Shown one piece after another: positions 41,602 to 50,003 of a DNA stretch of 64,000 nt. Made by a program: the position numbers and the translations under genes. This DNA comes from Opitutaceae bacterium. GTDB lineage: Bacteria; Verrucomicrobiota; Verrucomicrobiia; Opitutales; Opitutaceae. The stretch lies in assembly GCA_028280945.1 (NCBI GenBank), contig JANQKV010000043.1, positions 30,792-94,791 of the forward strand. Reading direction: 5' to 3'. The notes below the pieces were generated by a model. The model did no database searches and was not told the origin of the DNA. It saw nothing but the letters and a program-made list of their open reading frames with translations. Each line of letters begins with the position of its first letter. Position 1 is the stretch's first letter.

Positions 41602-44430
41602 TTAGTTCTTTTCGCGATGCAGTGACTCGTCGACTACTGACGCCATGGCAGTTTCGTCGAGAATCCCTCCCAAAAACCGTTTGATCTTTCGGGTAGCGTT
41701 GGCGGGATTCTGGACCGTCTCAACATAGTCAATGGTGGTGAGCGGGATGTTCGCATGGCTCAGCATCTTCAGCGTCTGAATGCTCTGAACCAGCGCCACC
41801 CTCTCCGAATCAGAAACGTCAGTCCCCCCTTGGTCATCCTGTAGTCGGGAGATCATTTTATGTTGGGATACCACGATTTGATGCACGGGTCGGCGGCAGA
41901 AGATTATGCGGTAGTTTTCTCCCCTGGGCAGGGCGCGCAGCAATGGCGCGATGATCTTCACTGCCTTGCCTCGCGCCCTTGGCATCCAATGGTCGAAACC
42001 CTTGCCTCTCTTAACCGGCTCGAATTCAAAAAACCCCCGAGGATTGTTGACGTCAGGTTGCCGTTTCTCATCGGCCAGAATCCTGAACCCACCGGCTTGC
42101 AGCATTTGCATGACAAGTGAAGTGCCGCTGCGAGGCAGACCGGAAACGATGACCACGTCATTTGAACCCGGTTTGGGCAATGTCTCTGCCCGACTCTCGA
42201 CGGCCAAGAAAAGCTCCGCCAGTTTTTCTGCCAGCGCGCTCTGATCGACTTCGCCTCGAATCGGAGTTTCTAATGACCTCCTCGCCGCGGTTGCGAGGCT
42301 TCTTCGTTTCAAAGCCCGGTCCGCCTGAGCCCGGCAATCTCTCGCTTTTGATGCGCCGTCTTCCATTCGTTTCGACCGGGAGTAGAAACGGGCGAGACGC
42401 TGCCACGCCTCAACGAAATCCGGGTCTAGTTTAACCGCCTGCTGCAGTGCTTGCAGCCCCCTTGCCGGTCGCTTGATGCGCAACAGCGCGCAGCCGTAGT
42501 AGTAGTGGCCCCAGGGATTTTGGGGAGCCAACTTGATCACTTCCTTGGCGTGAGCCGCGGCATGCCAGAAGTCTCTTTGCAGGATCGCGGCATAGGACAG
42601 CCCGATCAGGCTCGGTTCGTGCAGGGGTTCGATATCGAGAACGCGTTGGTATGTCTGGTTGGCGTTCGACCATTCCTGCCGGATGACGTGCAGCCGTGCC
42701 TTCAGGCTGAGCAGGTTCAAATCGTCGGGCCAATGTTCCAAAACACGATCGGTTCGGTCGAGGGCCTCGGGGTATTTTTCAGCCAGAATGAGGCTGCGGA
42801 TCTGCAACTGCTCCAGGGTTTGAGGATTGGTGCTCACCGTTGAGATCCGGCGGTGCATGGACCTTTGTTCTTCTTGGGGAATCTTCTCGCCGGCTCGTCG
42901 ACGTTTCTCGAGGGCCTCGGCCGCAGCCTGGACCGACCCTTTGTTTTCCTCAATGTAGCGCAGTTTCGCAGCCACGGTGGAACGGATCAGTTCTGCGGCC
43001 TTGTCGTTTTTTCCCATACGCTCCCAACAGGTTGCAAGTTGGAGAGCGAACCGAAACTCGCTGGGATTCTCGTCGCAAAGCCGATCCAGAATACCCGCCG
43101 CCTCGGAAAACTGCTGCCCATCCATGTGAGCCCGCGCGAGGTTGTAGTCGAGTTCCCGCTGCGTTTCCTTTCGGGCAATCTCTATTTGTTGATCAGGGGG
43201 GTCGATGTAACCCAGCTCGACGAGTTGACGGAGATTCCGGGCGATGTCCTCTTCGGAAAGCCTGGTGGGCGGGGCGGTGGATTCAGTCCCCGGGGATTTG
43301 AGATCCCAACTGGGAATCTTCATGGGTGGATTGCGCCCGGGATACAGTGTGCCGATGACTTCGCCGTCCATGTCTGCCCCGACGGGCAGGCCAAAGTGGT
43401 GCAATACAGTGGGGGCGATATCGAGCAGTCCAAGACTGTCCAACTCGAGGTTCGCGGGAATCCCGGGACCGTTTGCCACGAAGATTCCCTGGGCGCGGTG
43501 CTCCACCGCCGGTCCCGCGGGTTCGTTGGGAACTTCCAAGACCCGTTGTTCATCCGGGTGAAACCCGTGGTCCGAAATTAGCATGATCGTGGTGTTTTCA
43601 CCGGCTAGTTGCAGCATGGTCCCCAGCATCATGTCATGAAACTGGTAGGCACAGGTCACGACCTGATGATAGCTCTCAAAATCGTCCTCGCGAATTCCCG
43701 GTTGGTGGTGGGGGTGAAACTTCATGAAACCGTGGGAGAAGTGGTCGATCGCATCATGATAAACCGCCATGAAATCCCAGGGTTCCAGAGCCATGATACC
43801 CGTGGCGACGGAGTGAATGCTGGAGCATTCCGCCAACAGGCGGGCAACGGAGTGAACGCGCTGGTCTTCCCTCCAATTCATATGGGTTATGTTGGGCAGG
43901 AAGGGTCCCAGATGGTTTTCAGTGAACTCGTCAGGATGAACGCGATAGGAGGCTAATTTGGCCTGCAAACGGCTTGGCTGCACCGTTCCTCGGGGAAGTC
44001 CTTTGGCGAGATCCTCCTTCCTGGTGGGAACTCGCTGGTAAAAATTGGAGACCATGACGCCGTTAATCGGTTCAGCCGGATGACTTGGCCACCATCCCAC
44101 GACGTTGGTTTTTAGTCCCTCCTGGCCCAGGACATTCCAAATCGCTTTCGTTGTTCGGGAATCACCACTGATGGGACGAATCGTTCCCTTTTCGGGGTCG
44201 ACCTCGGAAAATCCGTGGATGCCGTGTTTGTAGGGACGTTTTCCGGTGGCTATGGATGTCCATAACATGGGCGACAAGGCGGGGTGGAGCGTTCGCAGGT
44301 TGGCACGCGCGCCGCTACCGATCAAATTCGCCAAATGCGGCATCTTTCCCGCTTCGATCAGGGGATCGATGACTCTCCAATCCGCAGCGTCCCAACCGAT
44401 CAGCAGCAGTTTGGGAGGTTTGGTGGCCAC
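41602..44430 (-). CDS. Phosphodiesterase-TPR-sulfotransferase fusion protein
   Basis: A 942-residue three-part protein. Residues 1 to about 390 are an alkaline-phosphatase superfamily (type I phosphodiesterase/nucleotide pyrophosphatase) domain: LLLIGWDAADWRVIDPLIEA with the first metal Asp, NLRTLHPALSPMLWTSIATG with the nucleophile region, MAVYHDAIDHFSHGF and LISDHGFHPDEQR with metal His/Asp. Residues about 420-700 are TPR-like helical repeats. Residues about 745-940 are a sulfotransferase, with the PAPS 5'-phosphosulfate loop VIVSGLPRSGTSLVMQML and the 3'-phosphate region IIFCRRPVHQIVVSQHKM. No signal peptide is evident. The union of a phosphate- or sulfate-ester hydrolase with a sulfotransferase suggests a modification enzyme for a glycan or protein, but the substrate is unknown. 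Confidence 0.85.
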   Translation of the reverse strand: MATKPPKLLLIGWDAADWRVIDPLIEAGKMPHLANLIGSGARANLRTLHPALSPMLWTSIATGKRPYKHGIHGFSEVDPEKGTIRPISGDSRTTKAIWNVLGQEGLKTNVVGWWPSHPAEPINGVMVSNFYQRVPTRKEDLAKGLPRGTVQPSRLQAKLASYRVHPDEFTENHLGPFLPNITHMNWREDQRVHSVARLLAECSSIHSVATGIMALEPWDFMAVYHDAIDHFSHGFMKFHPHHQPGIREDDFESYHQVVTCAYQFHDMMLGTMLQLAGENTTIMLISDHGFHPDEQRVLEVPNEPAGPAVEHRAQGIFVANGPGIPANLELDSLGLLDIAPTVLHHFGLPVGADMDGEVIGTLYPGRNPPMKIPSWDLKSPGTESTAPPTRLSEEDIARNLRQLVELGYIDPPDQQIEIARKETQRELDYNLARAHMDGQQFSEAAGILDRLCDENPSEFRFALQLATCWERMGKNDKAAELIRSTVAAKLRYIEENKGSVQAAAEALEKRRRAGEKIPQEEQRSMHRRISTVSTNPQTLEQLQIRSLILAEKYPEALDRTDRVLEHWPDDLNLLSLKARLHVIRQEWSNANQTYQRVLDIEPLHEPSLIGLSYAAILQRDFWHAAAHAKEVIKLAPQNPWGHYYYGCALLRIKRPARGLQALQQAVKLDPDFVEAWQRLARFYSRSKRMEDGASKARDCRAQADRALKRRSLATAARRSLETPIRGEVDQSALAEKLAELFLAVESRAETLPKPGSNDVVIVSGLPRSGTSLVMQMLQAGGFRILADEKRQPDVNNPRGFFEFEPVKRGKGFDHWMPRARGKAVKIIAPLLRALPRGENYRIIFCRRPVHQIVVSQHKMISRLQDDQGGTDVSDSERVALVQSIQTLKMLSHANIPLTTIDYVETVQNPANATRKIKRFLGGILDETAMASVVDESLHREKN

Positions 44431-44502
44431 GGCGGTGGAGGTGTTCCGGCACCCCAGGGGAGTCGAGCTGGAGGTGTTATCGGACTAATCGGACTGAGTT
44501 GT

Positions 44503-45105
44503 TCAGTCAGTGGAGTCAGCGGTGACGACCTGTTCTCTCCGGCGCCTCCGTTGCACGGCGACCGCGCCCAGCGCCAACGCTCCAAGCCCCAGTGCCATGT
44601 CAGCCGGTTCGGGAACAGCCCCCGCGGTGATTGCGGTATTGGCAGTCCCCTCCAAGGCCCATTCGTGGATGGTAACCGAGCCCGACGAAGTGCTGATGCT
44701 GGCCCAACCATAGTAGTTATCAGGATTTGAAGCTTGACCCAAAACAAAGGCATAGAGCGTCGAACCCGAGGTCTCGTCGAAGAGAGCGTAATCGCCAAAA
44801 ATGAGCGCGGAATTGATCAAACCTCCGCTTCCGATGGAAACCGCGTTCGCGGGGCTAGTTCTGGTGCCATTAGTGGAAGTGGCGTTGAACAAAAGGGTGC
44901 CCGCAGCGTAGGACGCGAGCAACTGATTCCCAACTTTCGGCCAATAGACACTCACGCTGCCCACAGGGGCGAAACTAAATTTCCAATAACCGTTGGTGGT
45001 GAGGGTGGTGCCCGAAGTGTAGTGCACGATCTGACCGTGAAGGTCGGATTCGGAGAGCAGCAGGGGAGCGGCGGCGACAGCAGTGTAAATCGTAGGCTTT
45101 TTCAT
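44503..45105 (-). CDS. Small PEP-CTERM exported protein
   Basis: A 200-residue protein with an N-terminal signal region, a beta-rich middle (SVTIHEWALEGTANTAITAG and similar strands), and a PEP-CTERM anchor: AVPEPADMALGLGALALGAV followed by QRRRRR and a short acidic tail. The tail after the basic cluster is longer than in most PEP-CTERM proteins. It is expected to be sorted by an exosortase system. The upstream AT-rich gap (45106-45304) is shared with the divergent lipoprotein gene and should hold both promoters. Confidence 0.75.
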   Translation of the reverse strand: MKKPTIYTAVAAAPLLLSESDLHGQIVHYTSGTTLTTNGYWKFSFAPVGSVSVYWPKVGNQLLASYAAGTLLFNATSTNGTRTSPANAVSIGSGGLINSALIFGDYALFDETSGSTLYAFVLGQASNPDNYYGWASISTSSGSVTIHEWALEGTANTAITAGAVPEPADMALGLGALALGAVAVQRRRRREQVVTADSTD

Positions 45106-45304
45106 GGGGAGAACAGAGTGCGTCTAGGCCATCAGGCAATGGCAGGTAACAGTCACGCTTCTGTCCTGAATATCAAACCAGATTTTCGTTAAAGAAATTA
45201 ATAAAACATTAATAATCAATAAGATGAAGAATAAGTGAGGTTTTAATGAATAACACTGCAACTTGGTCCGTCTCAGCGGTGTTAGTACCTTGAATCTCCC
45301 GAAT

Positions 45305-45697
45305 ATGAATACTTCCTTACTCCGATTCGCGGGCACGGCTTTGGCGGTGTCCAGCCTGCTTCTCTTTTCCGGCTGTGTGGTCATTGATTCACACACGGAA
45401 TCCAAGACCTACGGCACCCTGGTGTCCGACGAATCACTGGCCCGCGTCGCCGTGGGCGAGACGACTTCGGCCTGGTTGTTGGCCACCTTGGGTGAACCGG
45501 CTTCCCGTGAATTCGTCGATGAAAACACCGAGGTGTTTCGCTACAGTTCCCGCCAGCTTACCCGCATCGATTCCGAGCTTCTGTTTGTGCTCGATGCCAG
45601 CAGCCGCCGCGAGGTGAAGCGGACGGTGTTTTTCGAATGCGTGGACGGGGTGCTCGCACGCTATTGGGTGGAGGAAACTGATTCGAAATACAGCTAG
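45305..45697 (+). CDS. Lipoprotein with BamE/SmpA-like domain
   Basis: A 130-residue protein from the ATG of MNTSLLRFAGTALAVSSLLL, with a lipobox ending LLFSGCV. The mature part has a SmpA/OmlA-like (BamE-type) helix-strand layout: LVSDESLARVAVGETTSAWL, LATLGEPASREFVDENTEVF, RYSS. BamE is a small component of the outer-membrane assembly machinery, but similar folds occur in unrelated lipoproteins, so only the fold is claimed. A 200-bp AT-rich stretch (ATTAATAAAACATT and neighbours) lies upstream. Confidence 0.68.
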   Translation: MNTSLLRFAGTALAVSSLLLFSGCVVIDSHTESKTYGTLVSDESLARVAVGETTSAWLLATLGEPASREFVDENTEVFRYSSRQLTRIDSELLFVLDASSRREVKRTVFFECVDGVLARYWVEETDSKYS

Positions 45698-45759
45698 CCC
45701 AACACGATCGTGTTGGGGATTGCCGCCGGGCGGTCTCCCCGCTGGGGTGGGCGGCCAAG

Positions 45760-46230
45760 ATGAATTCGCCCGCCCGCATCGTCTCGTTTCATTACACGCT
45801 CCGAAATCCTGAGGGACGTGTGCTCGACACCTCGCGCGGAGGCGACCCCATCGTTTATCTGGAGGGTGCGGGCATGGTCATCGACGGTCTTGACGAAGCC
45901 CTGCGCGGCGCGAGCCCGGGCGACAAGGGCATGGTGCATGTGCCGGCCGCCAAAGGCTACGGCGAGCGTGACCCCGGGCAGGTGCAGGCGGTGCCGCGTG
46001 ACCGTATTCCCGTGGAGGGAGAGCTGAAGATTGGCGACCAATTCCAGACTGCACCCGATCCTGGAGCCCCGGTTGTAACGGTCGTGGAAGTTGACGAACA
46101 TAGCGTCACACTCGACGCCAACCACCCCATGGCGGGAGTGGACCTGAGTTTTGAGGTCGAGGTTCTCAATGCCCGGCCCGCGACCGAACAGGAGCTCACC
46201 GCAGGCAAACCTCTCCCCATAGAGGATTAA
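45760..46230 (+). CDS. FKBP-type peptidyl-prolyl isomerase (SlyD-like)
   Basis: A 156-residue protein with SlyD-type FKBP topology: the N-terminal strand RIVSFHYTLRNPEGRVLDTS, the FKBP piece YLEGAGMVIDGLDEALRGAS, the insert-in-flap region PGDKGMVHVPAAKGYGERDP, and the C-terminal LSFEVEVLNARPAT. It lacks the metal-binding His-rich tail of E. coli SlyD. It catalyses proline cis-trans isomerisation and may chaperone unfolded chains. A GxxExxY cassette follows 8 bp after its stop. Confidence 0.85.
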   Translation: MNSPARIVSFHYTLRNPEGRVLDTSRGGDPIVYLEGAGMVIDGLDEALRGASPGDKGMVHVPAAKGYGERDPGQVQAVPRDRIPVEGELKIGDQFQTAPDPGAPVVTVVEVDEHSVTLDANHPMAGVDLSFEVEVLNARPATEQELTAGKPLPIED

Positions 46231-46238
46231 GTTTTTTT

Positions 46239-46770
46239 ACCGCAGATTTCTCAGATTGACTCAGATGGGATGGTTTCGGGCTTTGAGTCCGAACATCGAC
46301 AAATCCCGGAACCCGCCGGAGTATCGGAGTATGAATCCAGCCGAGAACAATTCCGAGTCTGAGTTGAGCGGAACAATAATCGGTGCGGCGATGAAAGTTC
46401 ACCGGACTCTAAGGCCCGGTCTCGACGAGAAACTCTACGAAAACGCCCTGGTAATCGAGTTACGAAAACAGGGGCATGTTGTGGAGCAGCAACGTGAGTT
46501 CGATGTTCGTTATGATGGTCACCTTATTGGCATACTGATCCCTGATCTGATCGTCGATGAGAGAGTGGTGGCTGATCCCAAAGTGGTCACAGAGTTCAAC
46601 GATGCTCACATTTCCCAGATGCTCGGATATCTTTCGATTACAGGCCTCAGCTTGGCTCTTCTCCTGAACTTCAAACACGCGAGTTTGCAGATAAAACGAG
46701 TGTCACGTCGGGACTAGGATGGGTTGGCTCTTCCTTTTGCCAATCTGAGTAAATTTGAGAAATCTGCGGT
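46239..46770. repeat. Cassette C: inverted-repeat-bounded insert after the SlyD-like gene
   Basis: Left arm 46239-46270 starts ACCGCAGATTTCTCAG. Right arm 46740-46770, reverse-complemented, starts ACCGCAGATTTCTCAA. Over 31 aligned bases I count 28 identities, the best-preserved pair in the window. Each arm consists of CAGATTTCT/CAGATTGACT-type units. The only gene inside is a second GxxExxY gene. The right arm ends 15 bp before the oxidoreductase ATG. Confidence 0.7.
46331..46717 (+). CDS. GxxExxY family protein, cassette C, altered catalytic motif
   Basis: A 128-residue GxxExxY protein starting at the ATG of MNPAENNSESELSGTIIG; longer in-frame reading runs back into the inverted repeat. The name motif is seen as GLDEKLYENALV. 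The PD-(D/E)XK-like core reads DLIVDERVVADPKVVTEF. The expected Glu-x-Lys reads Asp-Pro-Lys here, and Pro at the middle position is unusual, so nuclease activity is doubtful. The C-terminal helices are conserved (HISQMLGYLSITGLSLALLL). It is 8-30% identical-looking to the cassette B protein by eye only over the motifs. Confidence 0.8.
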   Translation: MNPAENNSESELSGTIIGAAMKVHRTLRPGLDEKLYENALVIELRKQGHVVEQQREFDVRYDGHLIGILIPDLIVDERVVADPKVVTEFNDAHISQMLGYLSITGLSLALLLNFKHASLQIKRVSRRD

Positions 46771-46785
46771 TTCCAAAATCCACTC

Positions 46786-47784
46786 ATGCGTAACGAGGTT
46801 TTTATTGCCGGGCAGGGGATTGCGGGGTCGATGCTGGGGTGGGCCTGTGAACAGGCGGGGATTGCGTTTCAAGTTTTCGATCCGGGACACAAGGCCGCGG
46901 CTTCGCGGGTCGGTGCCGGCTTGGTGAGTCCATTGACAGGGCAACGGCTCGTGCCGACCTGGCGCTTCGCGGAATGGCGTGATGAGGTGTTGGCAATTTA
47001 TCGCAGGCTGGAACAGGAGTTGAACATTCGCCTGGTGCGCGAACTGCGGGTCGAGCGGCGTTTTCGCGATGACCGGCAAAGGGATGTATTCCTGTCGCGG
47101 ATCGATCGGCCCGAGGTCGCGCCTTGGATCGAATGCGTGAAGCCGGCCGCCTTGTTGCTGCGCGGTGCGCTGCAGGTTGATACGGGTTTGCTGATTCATC
47201 ACCTGCGTCAGCGGTGGCTGGGGCAGGGCCGGCTTCGGGAGGTGCCCTGGTCGGAAGCACCTGCGTCCTCTGCCTCGCCGGTGATATGGTGCACCGGGGC
47301 AATGGCTCCGCCGGGAGTGGCGATTCCTTGGGAACTCTCGCGGGGAGAAATCACCCGGGGGGTTTTGCCGGGTTTGGTGCAGGACACGGTGCTGAACAAC
47401 GGGCACTGGATCCTGCCATGCAGTCGAGATCAGGCTCTGGTGGGGGCGTTGTTTGACCGGGGGAATCTTGGCGCGGGAGTGACGGCTGCCGGCCAGGCGG
47501 AGCTCGCCGGCACCGTGCAAAGACTGGTGGGACGCCCGATGCATTCGCCGGTGGGGGAAAGCGGATTGCGGGTCAACGTGCCTGACCGCAGGCCCGTCGT
47601 GGGATGGGTGGACAAGCACCAACACGTTGGGGTATTCGGCGGCTTGGCGGCCAAGGGGGCGTTGTGGGCTCCCGTGTTGGCCCGGCAGTGGGCCGGCGAT
47701 GGTTTGCGGGGAAGCGCGATCGAAAACGAGGCCCGCACCGAGAGGTGGATCCGCTCATCCGACCGGCGGGGCCACTCATCCTAA
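46786..47784 (+). CDS. FAD-dependent oxidoreductase (DAO family)
   Basis: A 332-residue protein of the D-amino-acid oxidase/glycine oxidase-like family. The dinucleotide-binding motif opens it: VFIAGQGIAGSMLGWACEQA (GxGxxG form), followed by an acidic end of strand 2. FAD-contacting VGAGLVSPLTGQRLVP lies at residues about 45-60. The C-terminal GVFGGLAAKGALWAPVLARQ corresponds to the family's cap-and-flavin segment. Substrate unknown; it resembles the oxidase domain of MnmC and similar amine oxidases, but no tRNA-modification partner is near. A cassette precedes it. Confidence 0.78.
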   Translation: MRNEVFIAGQGIAGSMLGWACEQAGIAFQVFDPGHKAAASRVGAGLVSPLTGQRLVPTWRFAEWRDEVLAIYRRLEQELNIRLVRELRVERRFRDDRQRDVFLSRIDRPEVAPWIECVKPAALLLRGALQVDTGLLIHHLRQRWLGQGRLREVPWSEAPASSASPVIWCTGAMAPPGVAIPWELSRGEITRGVLPGLVQDTVLNNGHWILPCSRDQALVGALFDRGNLGAGVTAAGQAELAGTVQRLVGRPMHSPVGESGLRVNVPDRRPVVGWVDKHQHVGVFGGLAAKGALWAPVLARQWAGDGLRGSAIENEARTERWIRSSDRRGHSS

Positions 47785-47853
47785 CCTGCTCCGAATTTGA
47801 CCAAACTGTGTTTTGGTGGGGAAAAGTCCGTTTCCATTCTATTTCGCAATCCC

Positions 47854-49239
47854 ATGTCTGACGACTCCTCCAGCCTCCGTCCTCCTGCCAAGAAGAAGAA
47901 AAAGAAGAAGATCCCGCTTTGGATGATCATTGTGGGTGTCGTGCTCGTGATCGGCCTGACCGCGGCGGCCGCAGCCAAGGGCCGATCCGGGCCCAAGGGC
48001 ACCAAGGTCTTTGTTGAAGAGGTGATGCGTCGCGATGTGACCCAGTTCGTCACGGCAACCGGGAAGATTGAGCCCGAGGTGGAGGTGAAGATCGCTCCGG
48101 AAGTATCCGGTGAGATCGTCGAGCTGCCTTTCGCCGAGGGTGACAGCGTGACGAAAGGCGAGCTCCTGATGCGGATTCGGGACGAGAATTATCGTTATCA
48201 GGTCGATCAACGTGAGGCTGATCTCGCGGCGGCGCGCGCGGCGGAGATCCAGAATCGCGCTCGGCTGGAACAAGCGCGGGACGACTTGGAGCGGAGTGCT
48301 GACCTGCACCAGCAGGAGTTGATCTCTTTCCAGCAACACCGCCGCACGCGCACGGAGTTCGAAGTTGCTCAGGCCAACTTTGAAAGTGCCCAGGCCCAGG
48401 TGCGCCGGGCGGAGGGTTTGCTCAGTCAGTCGCGTGATCTGCTCGATCGTACGTCCATTTTTTCACCCATGGATGGCACGATCAGCCGGTTGCCGGTGGA
48501 GGTGGGTGAGCGCGTCGCGGGCACCGGGCAGTTTAACGCCATCGAAGTCATGCGGGTGGCCGACCTCTCCAACATGGAGGTGGTCGTGCAGGTGAACGAG
48601 AACGACGTGGTCAACGTCCGGGTGGGCAATCCCGCCCGCATCGATGTCGATGCGTTTCCCAATCGAGAGTTTCGTGGCGAGGTGACGGAAATCGCATCCA
48701 CGGCGGTGGTGACGGGCGCCGGTTCCCAGGCCGAGGTGACCAACTTCGAGGTGAAGATTCGAATCGAGGCCGACGGTGAAACGCTGAAACCCGGCATGAG
48801 TGCCTTGGCCGACATTGAGACGGCCACTGTTCAGGATGTGCTGGTGGTGCCGATCCAGTCCGTGACGGTGCGCAGCCGTGAAGGCGACAAGACTGTTGAG
48901 CAACTTGCCGAGGACGAAGAAAAAGCCCGCCAGGAGCGCGCGGGGGAGGGTGCCGCCACCGCCCGCAACATTACCGAAGAACGCGAACGGGAACGCCGCC
49001 AAAAGGAATCCCTCCGCCGGGTGGTCTTTGTGGTCGAAGATGGCAAAGCCAAACTCCTGGATGTCGAGACCGGCATCGCCGACACGACCTACATGGAAAT
49101 CAAATCCGGCGTCGAGGAGGGGCAAAAGGTGGTGAGCGGGACTTACGCCGTCATTACCCGCACGCTCGAGGACGATATGGACGTTAACGTGCAAAAGAGG
49201 CGCGGTCGCGATTCCGACGATTCGGCGGACGAGGAGTGA
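47854..49239 (+). CDS. Membrane fusion protein of a MacAB-like exporter
   Basis: A 461-residue MacA/HlyD-type periplasmic adaptor. The start is the ATG of MSDDSSSLRPPAKK, directly before a poly-lysine run and a transmembrane helix (IPLWMIIVGVVLVIGLTAAA). A lipoyl/biotinyl-like domain (EVKIAPEVSGEIVELPFAEG) is interrupted by a long coiled coil (residues about 115-200, AARAAEIQNRARLEQARDDL). Beta-barrel and membrane-proximal domains follow, with a highly charged Glu/Arg-rich loop near residues 345-390. It links the inner-membrane ABC pump encoded next to an outer-membrane TolC-like channel, which is not in the window. Confidence 0.9.
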   Translation: MSDDSSSLRPPAKKKKKKKIPLWMIIVGVVLVIGLTAAAAAKGRSGPKGTKVFVEEVMRRDVTQFVTATGKIEPEVEVKIAPEVSGEIVELPFAEGDSVTKGELLMRIRDENYRYQVDQREADLAAARAAEIQNRARLEQARDDLERSADLHQQELISFQQHRRTRTEFEVAQANFESAQAQVRRAEGLLSQSRDLLDRTSIFSPMDGTISRLPVEVGERVAGTGQFNAIEVMRVADLSNMEVVVQVNENDVVNVRVGNPARIDVDAFPNREFRGEVTEIASTAVVTGAGSQAEVTNFEVKIRIEADGETLKPGMSALADIETATVQDVLVVPIQSVTVRSREGDKTVEQLAEDEEKARQERAGEGAATARNITEERERERRQKESLRRVVFVVEDGKAKLLDVETGIADTTYMEIKSGVEEGQKVVSGTYAVITRTLEDDMDVNVQKRRGRDSDDSADEE

Positions 49240-49259
49240 GCCTGATCGACTGATCCACC

Positions 49260-50003
49260 ATGTCTGAAACTGCTCCAAGTCCCGTCGCGCCGCGTTCACT
49301 GCATGCACCCGGCGACATCGTGATCGATATTCGTGACGTCACCAAGCTCTACCGCATGGGCTCGGAAATTGTCTATGCGCTGCGGGGGGTGACCACCAAG
49401 ATCCACCGCAACGAATACCTGGCCGTGATGGGGCCTTCCGGGTCGGGGAAATCGACTCTCATGAACATGCTCGGTTGCCTCGATACCCCCACCGCGGGGC
49501 ATTACGAGTTTGCCGGCGAGGATGTGTCGCAGATGACCGACGACGAGCTGGCGGACATCCGCAATCGCGAGATCGGATTTGTGTTTCAGAGCTTCAACCT
49601 GCTCCCCCGCTCCGATGCCCTGCACAATGTTGAGCTGCCGCTGATCTACGCAGGCCTGCCGGCGGCGCGCCGCCGTGAGCAGGCCGAGGAAGCGTTGGTC
49701 TCGGTCGGCCTGAGCGATCGCATGCATCACAAGCCCAACGAGCTTTCCGGTGGCCAGCGCCAGCGCGTGGCCATTGCCCGGGCGCTGGTGAATCGTCCTT
49801 CCATCATCCTGGCCGACGAGCCCACTGGGGCGCTCGATACCAAAACAGGAGTAGAGATCATGGATCTCTTCGAAGAGCTCTACGACCATGGCAACACCAT
49901 CATCGTGGTCACCCACGAGGAGGAGGTGGCCCGCCACGCGCGCCGCATTCTGCGTTTGCGCGACGGCCTCATCGAAGCCGACGAACGACCCAAGGATAGG
50001 TAA
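49260..50003 (+). CDS. ABC transporter ATPase of the MacB type
   Basis: A 247-residue ATPase: Walker [18 protein letters not shown]-loop [17 protein letters not shown], signature [20 protein letters not shown], Walker [15 protein letters not shown]-loop [12 protein letters not shown]. In MacB proper the ATPase is fused to the permease; here it is a separate gene whose stop overlaps the first permease start (TAATG). It powers extrusion of a substrate delivered from the periplasm, with the adaptor encoded 20 bp upstream. Confidence 0.93.
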   Translation: MSETAPSPVAPRSLHAPGDIVIDIRDVTKLYRMGSEIVYALRGVTTKIHRNEYLAVMGPSGSGKSTLMNMLGCLDTPTAGHYEFAGEDVSQMTDDELADIRNREIGFVFQSFNLLPRSDALHNVELPLIYAGLPAARRREQAEEALVSVGLSDRMHHKPNELSGGQRQRVAIARALVNRPSIILADEPTGALDTKTGVEIMDLFEELYDHGNTIIVVTHEEEVARHARRILRLRDGLIEADERPKDR

